This document shows, one piece after another, positions 28,969-36,998 of a stretch of 64,000 nucleotides of DNA. Origin of the DNA: Ilyomonas sp963790435 (GTDB lineage: Bacteria; Bacteroidota; Bacteroidia; Chitinophagales; Chitinophagaceae); contig CAWBOI010000001.1 of assembly GCA_963790435.1 (NCBI GenBank), positions 992,001 to 1,056,000 on the forward strand. The letters run 5' to 3'. Made by a program: the position numbers and the translations under genes. Each line of letters starts with the position of its first letter. Position 1 is the first letter of the stretch. The notes beneath the pieces were generated by a model. The model searched no databases. It was not told the DNA's origin and worked only from the letters and a program-made list of their open reading frames with translations.

Positions 28969-31110
28969 AATCAATTCAATTCTATCGTTCACCAATTGTC
29001 CTTTGCTGATGGACGTTCCGCTTTGTACCGATTGTGCGGTTACTTTTCCGGCACCTTTTGCACTTACTTTCAAGTCCTATGTTTTCGCACAAAAACAAAG
29101 CATCTTTCAAACCCATCCCTTGCAGCGAGGGCATTTGTTGAGAAGACACATTCACTCCTTGCTCTGCTGATGCTGTTCCGCTTTTGGAAAGGTTCGTCCA
29201 TTCGTTATCATTGCTTACCCCTGCCACAGGAAACTTCAGTGTATTTTCAATGACGTTCATCTCACGTTTTGAAGTGGTGTAAGAGTAATTGATGCTATCA
29301 TTTTTATAATTGCCTGCATACTGAACACCACCCTGTTGACGCACATACAAAGTATATAAGCGATCAGAGATTTCCTTAAATACAGGAGCAGCCAGCGAAC
29401 CACCAAAATGAACCACTGCATGAGGTTTTGTTTTGATAACCACAATGCAGGTGAACTGTGGATTATCGGCAGGGAAATAACCAACAAACGATGCCTGGTA
29501 CACGCCGTCGTCGTAAGTATAAAAACCATCGGCAACATGTGCAGTACCTGTTTTACCAGCTACCTTGTAAGCACAATCTTGAAACGCAGCTTTGGCGGTT
29601 CCGAAGGCTGTAACCGCTTCCATACAAAGCTTCGCAGCCTTGATAACGGAAGAATTGCTAATGCTTTCGCGCAAAATGGTGGGACCAAATTGCCTGATGC
29701 TAACGCCGTCTTTTTGAATGTTATCAACGAGGTAAGGCTTCATCATTTTGCCACCGTTCGCAACAGCATTATAAAGTGTTAGCGTTTGTAACGGGCTTAC
29801 CTGTATGGCATAACCAAAGCTCGCAGTTACCATTGCATGAAGTCCTTCGTTGGTTTTATTCAATCGGGGCAAGCGAGGTTTGGTTTCGCCCAATAAATCA
29901 ATGCCGGTTACAGAATCCAAACGCAATTGATGCAGGTAAGCCGCAAACTTTGATGGCTGTGTGGCAAATGTGTTCCATGCAATTTTACTGATGCCTACAT
30001 TGGAGCTATGGGCAAAACATTCTTCCACTGTCATTACCGGTTTGGGCATGGTTTCCGCTTCATTCACTTCGCGCACACCCACAAAACCTTCGCCGGTACT
30101 GCCCACTTCAACGGGTGTGTTGATGCTTGTTTTTCCTTCACTTAAAACAGATAACAAAGTAGCCAGTTTGATAGTAGAACCTGGCTCGGAAGTGCGCATT
30201 GCATAATTGTAATCTTCCCAATACGTGCCATTGGAATGACGACCTAAATTGGCAATGGCTTTTATTTTACCAGTGCCTGTTTCCATAACGATGCAGGTGC
30301 CCGTTTGCGATTCGCTCTGTTGCATCATATTCATCAGGGCGTTCTCTGCAATTTCCTGAATGTGTATATCCAAAGTGGTAGTGATATCCTTTCCATCTTC
30401 GGGTTCAATGTCCAACGATTCATCAACCGGCAGCGATACGCCGCCACCAATGGAACGCACCAAACGCTTGCCTGTTGTGCCTTTCAGGATGCTGTCATAC
30501 GATTGTTCCAACCCGATTTTTTGGGCGTTCTCTCGTTCCAAACCAATGGTTCGGTAAGCCAGCATTTGATAAGGATTCAAACGAATGCTTCGCTCTTCTG
30601 CTATAAAACCGCTCCTATTTCTTCCCAATCTTACCAATGGAAATGTGCGCAGCTTTTGGTAATCGCGAAAGCTTACTTTTCTGTGCAATAAAAAATAGCG
30701 GTCTTTTTCTTTATAGCCTTCGTGATCAGAATGCGTTTGTAATCGGCTTTGGTTTTGTCATTAAACAAGCGAGCCAAATTATAACTTAACGAATCAATAT
30801 TCTCTCTGAAAGCCTTTCCGCTTTTATCACGCAAGCCTTCAGCACCAAAATCAATATAAATGTCAAACTGCGGAATGCTGGTGCTTAACATCTGTCCGTC
30901 TTCACTATAAATGGTGCCGCGTTCGGCGTCCACTTCTTCTATTTTTTGGTGAAGACTATCGCTCATTGCACGCCAGCTATCGCCCTGTACCTGCTGAATT
31001 TTTACAGCTTTGCCAATGATGCACAAACACACAATCACCAATATGATAAAACACAAATACACCCTCCACAGGATGTCGCGCTTTACTTGTATGGTTTGTG
31101 CTGGTTTCAT
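28933..31110 (-). CDS. ftsI: Penicillin-binding protein FtsI/PBP3 with PASTA domain, interrupted by two frameshifts
   Basis: A septal transpeptidase assembled from three frames. The first (31110 to about 30720) has a cytoplasmic tail, a membrane helix (about 14-34) and the start of the PBP dimerisation domain. The second (about 30720 to 29073) holds the catalytic domain with SxxK (EPGSTIKLATLL), SxN (HSSNVG) and KTG (AGKTGTAHV). The third (about 29073 to 28933) completes a PASTA domain (KVSAKGAGKVTAQSVQSG). Adding one base near 30715-30726 restores ITEGYKEKDRYFLLHRKV, and removing one near 29071-29077 restores NIGLKVSAKG. The two cancel, so the full span is 3n (725 residues). Two breaks in an essential gene point to sequence error. 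Confidence 0.88.
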
Positions 31111-31436
31111 TTGTTTTTGCCCATATTTTCATCAATTACAATGTGCATCGGCGGTTCGGGTGAAAGCTTCAAACCCAATGGTGCTGCGGCTTGCACCATT
31201 TCGGCTTCGCGGCTTTTGTACATCAGTTCGCTTTTAGCAGTTTTGTATTCATACTGCAATTCTTTCAATTCATTAGCAGTTGCGTTGATATTACGAACCG
31301 TTTTATCGGCATAATGACCATTGGCGATATACAACACAGCAAGCACCGCAAGAAAAAGGAAGAAGGGAATATTCTTCACTACCCAACCGTAGTTGACGAT
31401 TTGCCTGAGCGATACTTTTATTTTTTTACGTGCCAT
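31107..31436 (-). CDS. FtsL-like small divisome protein
   Basis: A 109-residue bitopic protein with a basic cytoplasmic tail (about 1-23), one membrane helix (about 24-42, IPFFLFLAVLAVLYIANG), and then a heptad-like helical stretch (about 47-85) as in the coiled coil of FtsL. The position between rsmH and ftsI, plus the 4-bp ATGA overlap with ftsI, is the classic ftsL locus, although FtsL sequence is poorly conserved. It should bridge FtsQ and FtsB-type proteins with FtsI and FtsW. The call rests mainly on context and topology. Confidence 0.8.
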   Translation of the reverse strand: MARKKIKVSLRQIVNYGWVVKNIPFFLFLAVLAVLYIANGHYADKTVRNINATANELKELQYEYKTAKSELMYKSREAEMVQAAAPLGLKLSPEPPMHIVIDENMGKNK

Positions 31437-31459
31437 TGAATTTAATTAGCTATCTACTT

Positions 31460-32389
31460 TTATATTTTCTCTGCTACACGAAGCTTAGCGCTTCTACTTC
31501 TGCTGTTTTGTTTTACCTCTTTTTCCGTTGGAAGAATTGGTTTTTTTGTGATGATGAGGAATTCTTTTTTTCTTTCTTTCGTGATGAAAGGATTCTCATC
31601 TGTTTCATCTTCAAAATCTCCCTTTTTAAAAAAATTTTTAACCAATCTGTCTTCGCCAGAATGAAAAGTGATGATAGCAATGCGACCTCCGCTTTTCAAC
31701 ACATTTACCGATTGCTGTAGCAATTCTTTTAAAGCGCCCATTTCATCATTCACTTCTATCCGCAATGCCTGGAACACTTGTGCGAAATATTTATTCGGAG
31801 CTCCTTTTACTACCGGTTGTAGCGAAGACAAAAAAGATTCAATCGTTGTAAAAGAACTTTTGCTTCTATGCTCCACAATGTGTTTCGCCAACGTTTTTGC
31901 ATTTGTTACTTCACCCCATTGTTCAAACATCTTATGCAATTGCAACTCATTGTAGCTTTTTAAAACATCAGCCGCTGTTGTCGTTTGGCGTGTGTCCATC
32001 CGCATATCTAACGGACCTCTAAACCGGATAGAAAAGCCTCGTTCTCCTTCGTTAAACTGATGACTGCTTACACCCAGGTCGGCCAATATGCCATCTACCT
32101 TTTCTATTTTGTGTAAGCGTAAAAAGCGTTGCAAATGGCGAAAATTATTAGGAACGAAAACGATGCGTTTGTCATCCGGCACATTGCTTTTTGCATCTTC
32201 ATCCTGGTCAAATGCAATGAGCTTTCCTTCTTCTCCCAACCTTTCTAAAATGCCTTTGCTGTGTCCGCCGCCGCCAAAAGTGCAATCCACATACACACCT
32301 TCTTTTTTTATCTGCAACGCTTCCAATGTTTCGTTGTACAAAACCGGAACATGATAAGCGTTGTTCGTTGATGTGTTTGTTTCTTTCAT
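31460..32389 (-). CDS. rsmH: 16S rRNA (cytosine1402-N4)-methyltransferase RsmH
   Basis: A 309-residue cytoplasmic methyltransferase, formerly MraW. The SAM-binding motif VDCTFGGGGHSKGIL is at about 33-47. The segments DGILADLGVSSHQ, GFSIRFRGPLDMRMD and AIITFHSGEDRLVKNFF are characteristic. It ends in a basic tail typical of the family (NSRSRSAKLRVAEK). Its start overlaps the mraZ stop by one base, indicating translational coupling. Confidence 0.96.
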   Translation of the reverse strand: MKETNTSTNNAYHVPVLYNETLEALQIKKEGVYVDCTFGGGGHSKGILERLGEEGKLIAFDQDEDAKSNVPDDKRIVFVPNNFRHLQRFLRLHKIEKVDGILADLGVSSHQFNEGERGFSIRFRGPLDMRMDTRQTTTAADVLKSYNELQLHKMFEQWGEVTNAKTLAKHIVEHRSKSSFTTIESFLSSLQPVVKGAPNKYFAQVFQALRIEVNDEMGALKELLQQSVNVLKSGGRIAIITFHSGEDRLVKNFFKKGDFEDETDENPFITKERKKEFLIITKKPILPTEKEVKQNSRSRSAKLRVAEKI

Positions 32390-32844
32390 CAGATGGTAAC
32401 ATTATAATCAACCATCACCATTTTGGCATTGTCGCTGAAATTCACACTTAGCGATTCAATGAGCTGTTTGTACTTCACAGTATCCCAGATTTCCAGTTTG
32501 TTGGTAGCCGACGACAAGGTGATGTCTTTCTGCAAACCCGCATATTCTTTCAAGGTTTGCGGTATCAGCATTCTGCCTGCATTGTCCAACTCAACTTCAC
32601 TTGCGCTACCCAAAAAGAACCGGCGAAATTCCCGTACTTTGGGGTCAAAATCATTCAGACCACTCAACTTTTCGTATATGGGTTTCCAACTGGAAGAAGG
32701 ATATAACCAAAGGCATTTTTCGGTGCCACGACAAAGCACAAAAGTGTTTTCGCCTTCGGGCAATTGCTTTTTGAAAGCGCCTGGAAGCAGGAAACGACCT
32801 TTGGGATCGAGTGTGGATTCATATTCACCAAGAAAGCCGGTCAT
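32389..32844 (-). CDS. mraZ: Transcriptional regulator MraZ
   Basis: A 151-residue protein with two tandem SpoVT/AbrB-like domains, seen in the paired motifs DPKGRFLLPGAFKKQL (about 14-29) and DNAGRMLIPQTLKEY (about 86-100). MraZ is the DNA-binding autorepressor of the dcw operon and acts on direct repeats in its own promoter. Three 10-bp-spaced repeats lie 35-60 bp upstream (32879-32903). It is the first gene of the cluster and is divergent from queA. Confidence 0.95.
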   Translation of the reverse strand: MTGFLGEYESTLDPKGRFLLPGAFKKQLPEGENTFVLCRGTEKCLWLYPSSSWKPIYEKLSGLNDFDPKVREFRRFFLGSASEVELDNAGRMLIPQTLKEYAGLQKDITLSSATNKLEIWDTVKYKQLIESLSVNFSDNAKMVMVDYNVTI

Positions 32845-32878
32845 TTGATTTGTGAATTACTATTTATTGACACAAAAT

Positions 32879-32903
32879 AACACGTTTTACCACTTTTAAT
32901 CCC
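32879..32903 (-). promoter_or_regulatory. Candidate MraZ operator: three direct repeats at 10-bp spacing
   Basis: On the reverse strand GGGAT, GTGGT and GTGTT lie exactly 10 bp apart, each followed by an A/T-rich spacer. E. coli MraZ binds three TGGGN repeats with 5-bp spacers, which is the same period. The position, 35-60 bp before the mraZ ATG, suits autoregulation. Confidence 0.5.
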
Positions 32904-33040
32904 AAAAAGCAAAGTGTTATTTTATCCACCTGATGTGAACATAGCTGAAACCTTTGCTGCCATTGGTTTTGCGCTGTATATTATAAAAAAATTAAAACCT
33001 GACTGTGATTTCACTGTGGAAAAACTGTGCATTGCCAGAA

Positions 33041-34267
33041 ATGAAAAGAGAGGAATTATTGATAAAAGAGTTTAGTTATTCTTTACCCGAAGAAAAAATT
33101 GCCCGCCATCCTTTAGCGCAACGTGATGAAAGCAAGTTGCTCATTTATAAAGAAGGAGAAATAGAACAATCTAACTACAAACACCTCGCGCATTTTTTAC
33201 CGCAAAACAGTTTTCTCGTTTTCAACAATACAAAAGTGATTGGGGCAAGACTGCTGTTTACAAAGTCCACAGGAAGCACAATTGAACTGTTTTGTTTAGA
33301 GCCTTCGGATGAATACAAAGATATTACTGCTGCCATGATGCAGCAAGGCCGTGTTCAATGGAAATGTTTGGTGGGCGGAGCAAAGAAATGGAAAGAAGAA
33401 CTTCTGATCAATAAGACAGTAACTGATGAACAGGAAGTAATATTAACCGCAAAAAAAGGGCAAAAACAAAGCGATTGTTTTTTGATTGAATTTAGCTGGA
33501 ATATAAACATAATAAGCTTTGCAGAGATATTGCAGTTGTTTGGCAATGTTCCCCTTCCACCATATTTGCATCGCGCCGCAGAGCAGGAAGATAAAGAGCG
33601 TTATCAAACTATTTATGCAAAACAAAACGGCTCGGTGGCGGCGCCAACGGCTGGCTTGCATTTTACGGAAGCTGTGTTTGAAAGCTTGCAAAAGAAACAC
33701 ATTGAGCACGATTTTGTAACACTGCATGTAGGTGCAGGAACCTTTCAGCCGGTAAAAACAGAAGCCGTTGCCGAACACACGATGCACGCTGAATGGATGG
33801 ACGTTTCTTTTCCATTTATCGAAAATTTATTAGCTCATCTTTCTAATGCAATTGTTGCTGTTGGAACTACATCGTTACGCACAATTGAAAGCTTGTATTG
33901 GCTGGGCGTAAAAACAATAATGAATAAAAACATGGTGCCGGATGATTTGTTTTTGCAACAATGGGAGGTGTATAAAATGCCGCAAAACCAAACTGCAAGC
34001 GATGCCTTGCAAGCGTTATTATACTGGATGAAAAAGCAGCAGTTGGAACGATTGATTTGCAAAACACAAATCATTATTGTACCGGGTTATCAACTAAAAA
34101 TTGCTGATGCGTTGATTACTAATTTCCATCAGCCACAATCTACTTTATTGTTATTGATTGCTTCTATTGTAGGTGATGACTGGAAGAAGATTTATGAATA
34201 TGCTTTAGAAAATGATTTCCGCTTTTTGAGTTATGGCGATGGAAGTTTGTTGTGGAAGAAAAAGTAA
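33041..34267 (+). CDS. queA: S-adenosylmethionine:tRNA ribosyltransferase-isomerase QueA
   Basis: A 408-residue enzyme that transfers and isomerises the ribose of SAM onto the queuosine precursor in tRNA. Family motifs are clear: FNNTKVIGARL, VAAPTAGLHFTEAVFESL, FVTLHVGAGTFQPV, AVGTTSLRTIESL and ITNFHQPQSTLLLL. It is longer than the ~350-residue E. coli enzyme, with extra sequence around 95-150. The ATG at 33041 (MKREELLIKEF) is chosen; 12 extra upstream codons lie in promoter DNA shared with mraZ. It is a stand-alone gene with no other queuosine gene nearby. Confidence 0.93.
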   Translation: MKREELLIKEFSYSLPEEKIARHPLAQRDESKLLIYKEGEIEQSNYKHLAHFLPQNSFLVFNNTKVIGARLLFTKSTGSTIELFCLEPSDEYKDITAAMMQQGRVQWKCLVGGAKKWKEELLINKTVTDEQEVILTAKKGQKQSDCFLIEFSWNINIISFAEILQLFGNVPLPPYLHRAAEQEDKERYQTIYAKQNGSVAAPTAGLHFTEAVFESLQKKHIEHDFVTLHVGAGTFQPVKTEAVAEHTMHAEWMDVSFPFIENLLAHLSNAIVAVGTTSLRTIESLYWLGVKTIMNKNMVPDDLFLQQWEVYKMPQNQTASDALQALLYWMKKQQLERLICKTQIIIVPGYQLKIADALITNFHQPQSTLLLLIASIVGDDWKKIYEYALENDFRFLSYGDGSLLWKKK

Positions 34268-34276
34268 AAAACTGAA

Positions 34277-34461
34277 TCACCATGAATCAATTTCTTTTTC
34301 TATGTCTTCTTCCGAAATCACGTTTCCTTCCCGCACGTCTTTCAATCCTCTTTCAATTTTTGAAACAAAAGCAGTTCATTCAAAAATACTTCAATGCTGA
34401 CAAAGTTCTTATCCGGCATTTGTTCAATGATCTGTATAATTTCGTTTCTGGTTAAAATCAT
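34277..34461 (-). CDS. Small antitoxin-like protein, frameshifted in an A-run
   Basis: A short ORF opens at an ATG at 34461 (MILTRNEIIQIIEQMPDKNF) and hits a stop after 42 codons. The next frame continues sensibly (IERGLKDVREGNVISEEDIEKEI) to a stop at 34277. Adding one A to the five-base run at 34357-34361 gives one 61-residue acidic helical protein. Size and composition resemble small antitoxin-type proteins common in Bacteroidota, but no toxin gene is adjacent and I do not recognise a family. It is convergent with queA, 9 bp from its stop. Confidence 0.55.
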
Positions 34462-34534
34462 AGTTCAAAGTTGATTTTGTAATGAATTATACGATGCGAA
34501 AAGATAAGTATTTCACCGCATAGAACAAGAGGAA

Positions 34535-34576
34535 AAGAGTTTGCGCAGAGATAGCAAACCCTCTGCGCAAACTCTT
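34535..34576. terminator. Long perfect hairpin downstream of the M16 peptidase gene
   Basis: A 16-bp perfect stem (34535-34550 with 34561-34576; arm AAGAGTTTGCGCAGAG) has a 10-base loop. On the reverse strand it is followed by a T/C-rich tract (TTTTCCTCTTGTT), so it probably ends M16 transcription. It could also be a repeat; its sequence resembles the TTTGCG-type repeats elsewhere. Confidence 0.55.
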
Positions 34577-34627
34577 GTAACTTCTTTCTTTGCTGTAAAA
34601 TTTACTTCTGAAAAGCAAAATACAACT

Positions 34628-35866
34628 TTAGTTCTTGCTATGATACCGCAACGTATTGCTATTGTTTTTATTGAAAATTTCCTTGCTGTTTTCTAAAATA
34701 TCTTCTGCAGTAACGCTTTGGTATTTGCCCAATTCTTCATTCATCAATTCCACATTGCCAAGCAATTCGTAATACGCCAAACTGTTCGCGCGATTCATCA
34801 GCGTCATGTCTTCAAATGCAATGCTGCTTTCGGTTTTGTTCTTCACTTTCTGCAGTTCGGTTTCGCTTACTTTTTCTGAAATTATCTTTTCCAACACTCC
34901 ATCTATTCCGCGTTCCGCTTCCTCAATCGTTCTGCCTTTCACTAGTTTGCCTTCTATGCAAAGCAAACCTTTATCGGTGCTGCCAAAATGATAACAATCA
35001 ATATTAGAAAACAATTGCTGTTCTTTCACCAAAGTCTGAAACAATCGTGACGATTGGCCACCACCTAAAATTTCTGTAATCAGTTCGGTGGCATAATAAC
35101 CCTCTTCCAACCGTGCGGGCATGTGCCAGGTTTTGTACAGCGCATCGAGCGGAACGTCAGTAAATACATCCAATGCGCGCGGTGCGGTTTGCGGTGGTTC
35201 CTGCGGAATATTATGTAAGTATTTTTCCCCTGATGGAATAGGCGCAAACCATTTCTCTGCAAGCCGCTTTACCTCATCCGTTGTTATGTTTCCAGCTACC
35301 ACCAAAATCGCATTTGCAGGCGTGTAATGCTGAAAGAAAAAAGCTTTTACATCTTCCAATTTTGCATCTTCAATCTGCTGTAAATTTTTACCAATTGTCA
35401 TCCATTGATAGGGGTGTACTTTATAAGCCAGCTCGCGCATTTTGTGCCAGGCATCGCCATACGGTTTGTTGATATAATGCTCTTTAAATTCTTCGCACAC
35501 AACCTTGCGCTGCACTTCCAGGCTCTTCTTTGAAAATGCCAGGCTCAACATCCTATCGCTCTCTAACCAAAACGCCGTTTCTAAATTTTGAACCGGCAAC
35601 TGGCAATAATAATTGGTGAGGTCGTTAGTAGTGTAAGCATTGTTTTCGCCACCCGATTTTTGCAGCGGCTCGTCGTAATCTTTTATATGAATGCTGCCGC
35701 CAAACATCAGGTGTTCAAACAGGTGCGCAAAGCCGGTTTTATCGGGACTTTCATCACGTGCGCCCACATCGTACATCACATTTACTACTGCCATCGGAGT
35801 AGTGGTATCTTTATGTACCAGCACTCTTAGTCCATTCTCTAAAACAAATCTGTCGTAGGTAATCAT
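34628..35866 (-). CDS. M16-family zinc metallopeptidase
   Basis: A 412-residue single-unit M16 (insulinase-like) peptidase. The inverted zinc motif HxxEH is HLFEH at residues 48-52, and the third ligand glutamate lies in the VVCEEFKEH region about 75 residues on. A C-terminal M16 domain (from about 165) carries AILVVAGN and a GGGQSSRLF motif. No signal peptide is seen at the start (MITYDRFVLENGLRVLVH), so a cytoplasmic location is likely. Bacteroidota often encode two M16 halves in tandem; here there is only one. The physiological substrate is unknown. Confidence 0.88.
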   Translation of the reverse strand: MITYDRFVLENGLRVLVHKDTTTPMAVVNVMYDVGARDESPDKTGFAHLFEHLMFGGSIHIKDYDEPLQKSGGENNAYTTNDLTNYYCQLPVQNLETAFWLESDRMLSLAFSKKSLEVQRKVVCEEFKEHYINKPYGDAWHKMRELAYKVHPYQWMTIGKNLQQIEDAKLEDVKAFFFQHYTPANAILVVAGNITTDEVKRLAEKWFAPIPSGEKYLHNIPQEPPQTAPRALDVFTDVPLDALYKTWHMPARLEEGYYATELITEILGGGQSSRLFQTLVKEQQLFSNIDCYHFGSTDKGLLCIEGKLVKGRTIEEAERGIDGVLEKIISEKVSETELQKVKNKTESSIAFEDMTLMNRANSLAYYELLGNVELMNEELGKYQSVTAEDILENSKEIFNKNNSNTLRYHSKN

Positions 35867-35890
35867 AAGAGCACGAAGATAAAAGAAAAG

Positions 35891-35950
35891 AGCTGCAAGC
35901 TACAGGCAAAGCCAATACTTGCAGCTTGTAGCTTACGGCTTGCAGCTTCC
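35891..35950. repeat. AGCTTGCAGCT-type inverted repeat upstream of the M16 gene
   Basis: AGCTGCAAGCTACAGGC on the left is mirrored by GCAGCTTGTAGCTTACGGC and TTGCAGCTTCC on the right. A second copy of the same family is at 55964-56050, next to psd. Confidence 0.55.
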
Positions 35951-36054
35951 CATTGTCATTCCCACGTAACAAATTGTTATTATGCGGAGGCAACATTTTG
36001 TTTTTGCGTATTTTTGGGCTTTGATAAAACAAATAAGAAGTAAAACGAATTGTT

Positions 36055-36654
36055 ATGATAAAAACCGGCAATCCTGTCATTTCGATTTACACAGAAATGA
36101 CACCCAATCCTGAAACAATGAAGTTTGTTGCCAACAAGCTGTTGTATCCCGGCAAAAGCATTGATTTCCAGGATGAAATGAGTGCATGGCCTTCGCCGCT
36201 TGCGAAAGAATTGTTTTCGTTTCCGTTTATCAAAAGTGTGTTTATTGCTAGCAATTTTGTAACACTTACCAAAACATCAGACACTGAAGACTGGCAGGAT
36301 GTGATTCCTTCCATCAAAGAATTTTTGAAAGAATATTTAGAGAACGGAGGTGTGGTTGTGAATGAAGATGAAGTGGCAAAAATAAAGCAGGAAGCCAGCA
36401 ATACTGTGACTGCCGACGATGATGATGTAGTGAAACGGATTAAAGAATTGCTCGACAATTATGTAAAACCTGCCGTTGAAATGGATGGTGGTGCGATTCA
36501 ATTTAAGAGCTATACCGATGGCACAGTGAACCTGATGTTGCAAGGCAGTTGCAGCGGTTGTCCGTCGTCAATGATAACATTAAAAGCTGGGATAGAAGGC
36601 ATGATGAAACGTATGATTCCTGAAGTGAAAGAAGTGGTTGCCGAAGCTGAATAA
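36055..36654 (+). CDS. Nfu-type iron-sulfur cluster carrier protein
   Basis: A 199-residue protein with an N-terminal Nfu/NifU_N domain (TPNPETMKFVANKLLYPG, about 15-33) and a C-terminal NifU-like domain (about 125-195) holding the cluster-binding CxxC (GSCSGCPSSMITLKAGIE). Two such proteins bridge one Fe-S cluster through these cysteines and hand it to target enzymes. It is a stand-alone gene with a strong terminator 17 bp after the stop. No other isc, suf or nif gene is visible. Confidence 0.9.
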   Translation: MIKTGNPVISIYTEMTPNPETMKFVANKLLYPGKSIDFQDEMSAWPSPLAKELFSFPFIKSVFIASNFVTLTKTSDTEDWQDVIPSIKEFLKEYLENGGVVVNEDEVAKIKQEASNTVTADDDDVVKRIKELLDNYVKPAVEMDGGAIQFKSYTDGTVNLMLQGSCSGCPSSMITLKAGIEGMMKRMIPEVKEVVAEAE

Positions 36655-36670
36655 AATATAGTGCAAAAAC

Positions 36671-36705
36671 AAAAAAGCGTCCTGATAATGTCGGGACGCT
36701 TTTTT
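36671..36705 (+). terminator. Intrinsic terminator after the Nfu gene
   Basis: AAAAAAGCGTCC pairs with GGGACGCTTTTTT across a TGATAATGTC loop region, with a T-run. It has A- and T-tracts on both sides, so it could serve both strands. Confidence 0.88.
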
Positions 36706-36738
36706 GTTTTTAGTATCTGCTAACATGAAACATAACAT

Positions 36739-36962
36739 CGCGCGTCATTCCGCAAATGTCCTCGGCACGAACCCGAACATTCATCGTAACTGCGAGGGCT
36801 TTGTGCGGAATCTGATGATTAGTAATGAATGTTTTGAAATGAAGTAAAGTTGTTTACAACAGAATAACTTATTCAATTTCATTAGAGCAGATTCCGTACA
36901 AAGCCCTCGCCAGAACGTGAAGGTGCATCATCGTGTTGAGGGCAATTGCGGAATGACGCGCG
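36739..36962. repeat. BIME-like element, full copy 1 (two inverted hairpin units)
   Basis: The ends CGCGCGTCATTCCGCAA and TTGCGGAATGACGCGCG are perfect inverted repeats. Each ~70-bp arm is itself a hairpin, with ATTCCGCAAATG(T/C)CCTC pairing with GAGGGCTTTGTGCGGAAT. The arms flank a ~75-bp asymmetric centre containing GAAATGAAGTAAAGTTGTTT. A second full copy, inverted, lies at 49421-49634, and a single arm at 54304-54375. No transposase is inside. It sits between two convergent genes. Confidence 0.8.
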
Positions 36963-36998
36963 CCACTTCATTAATAGTTTACTTGCTGTTTTTGCTAT

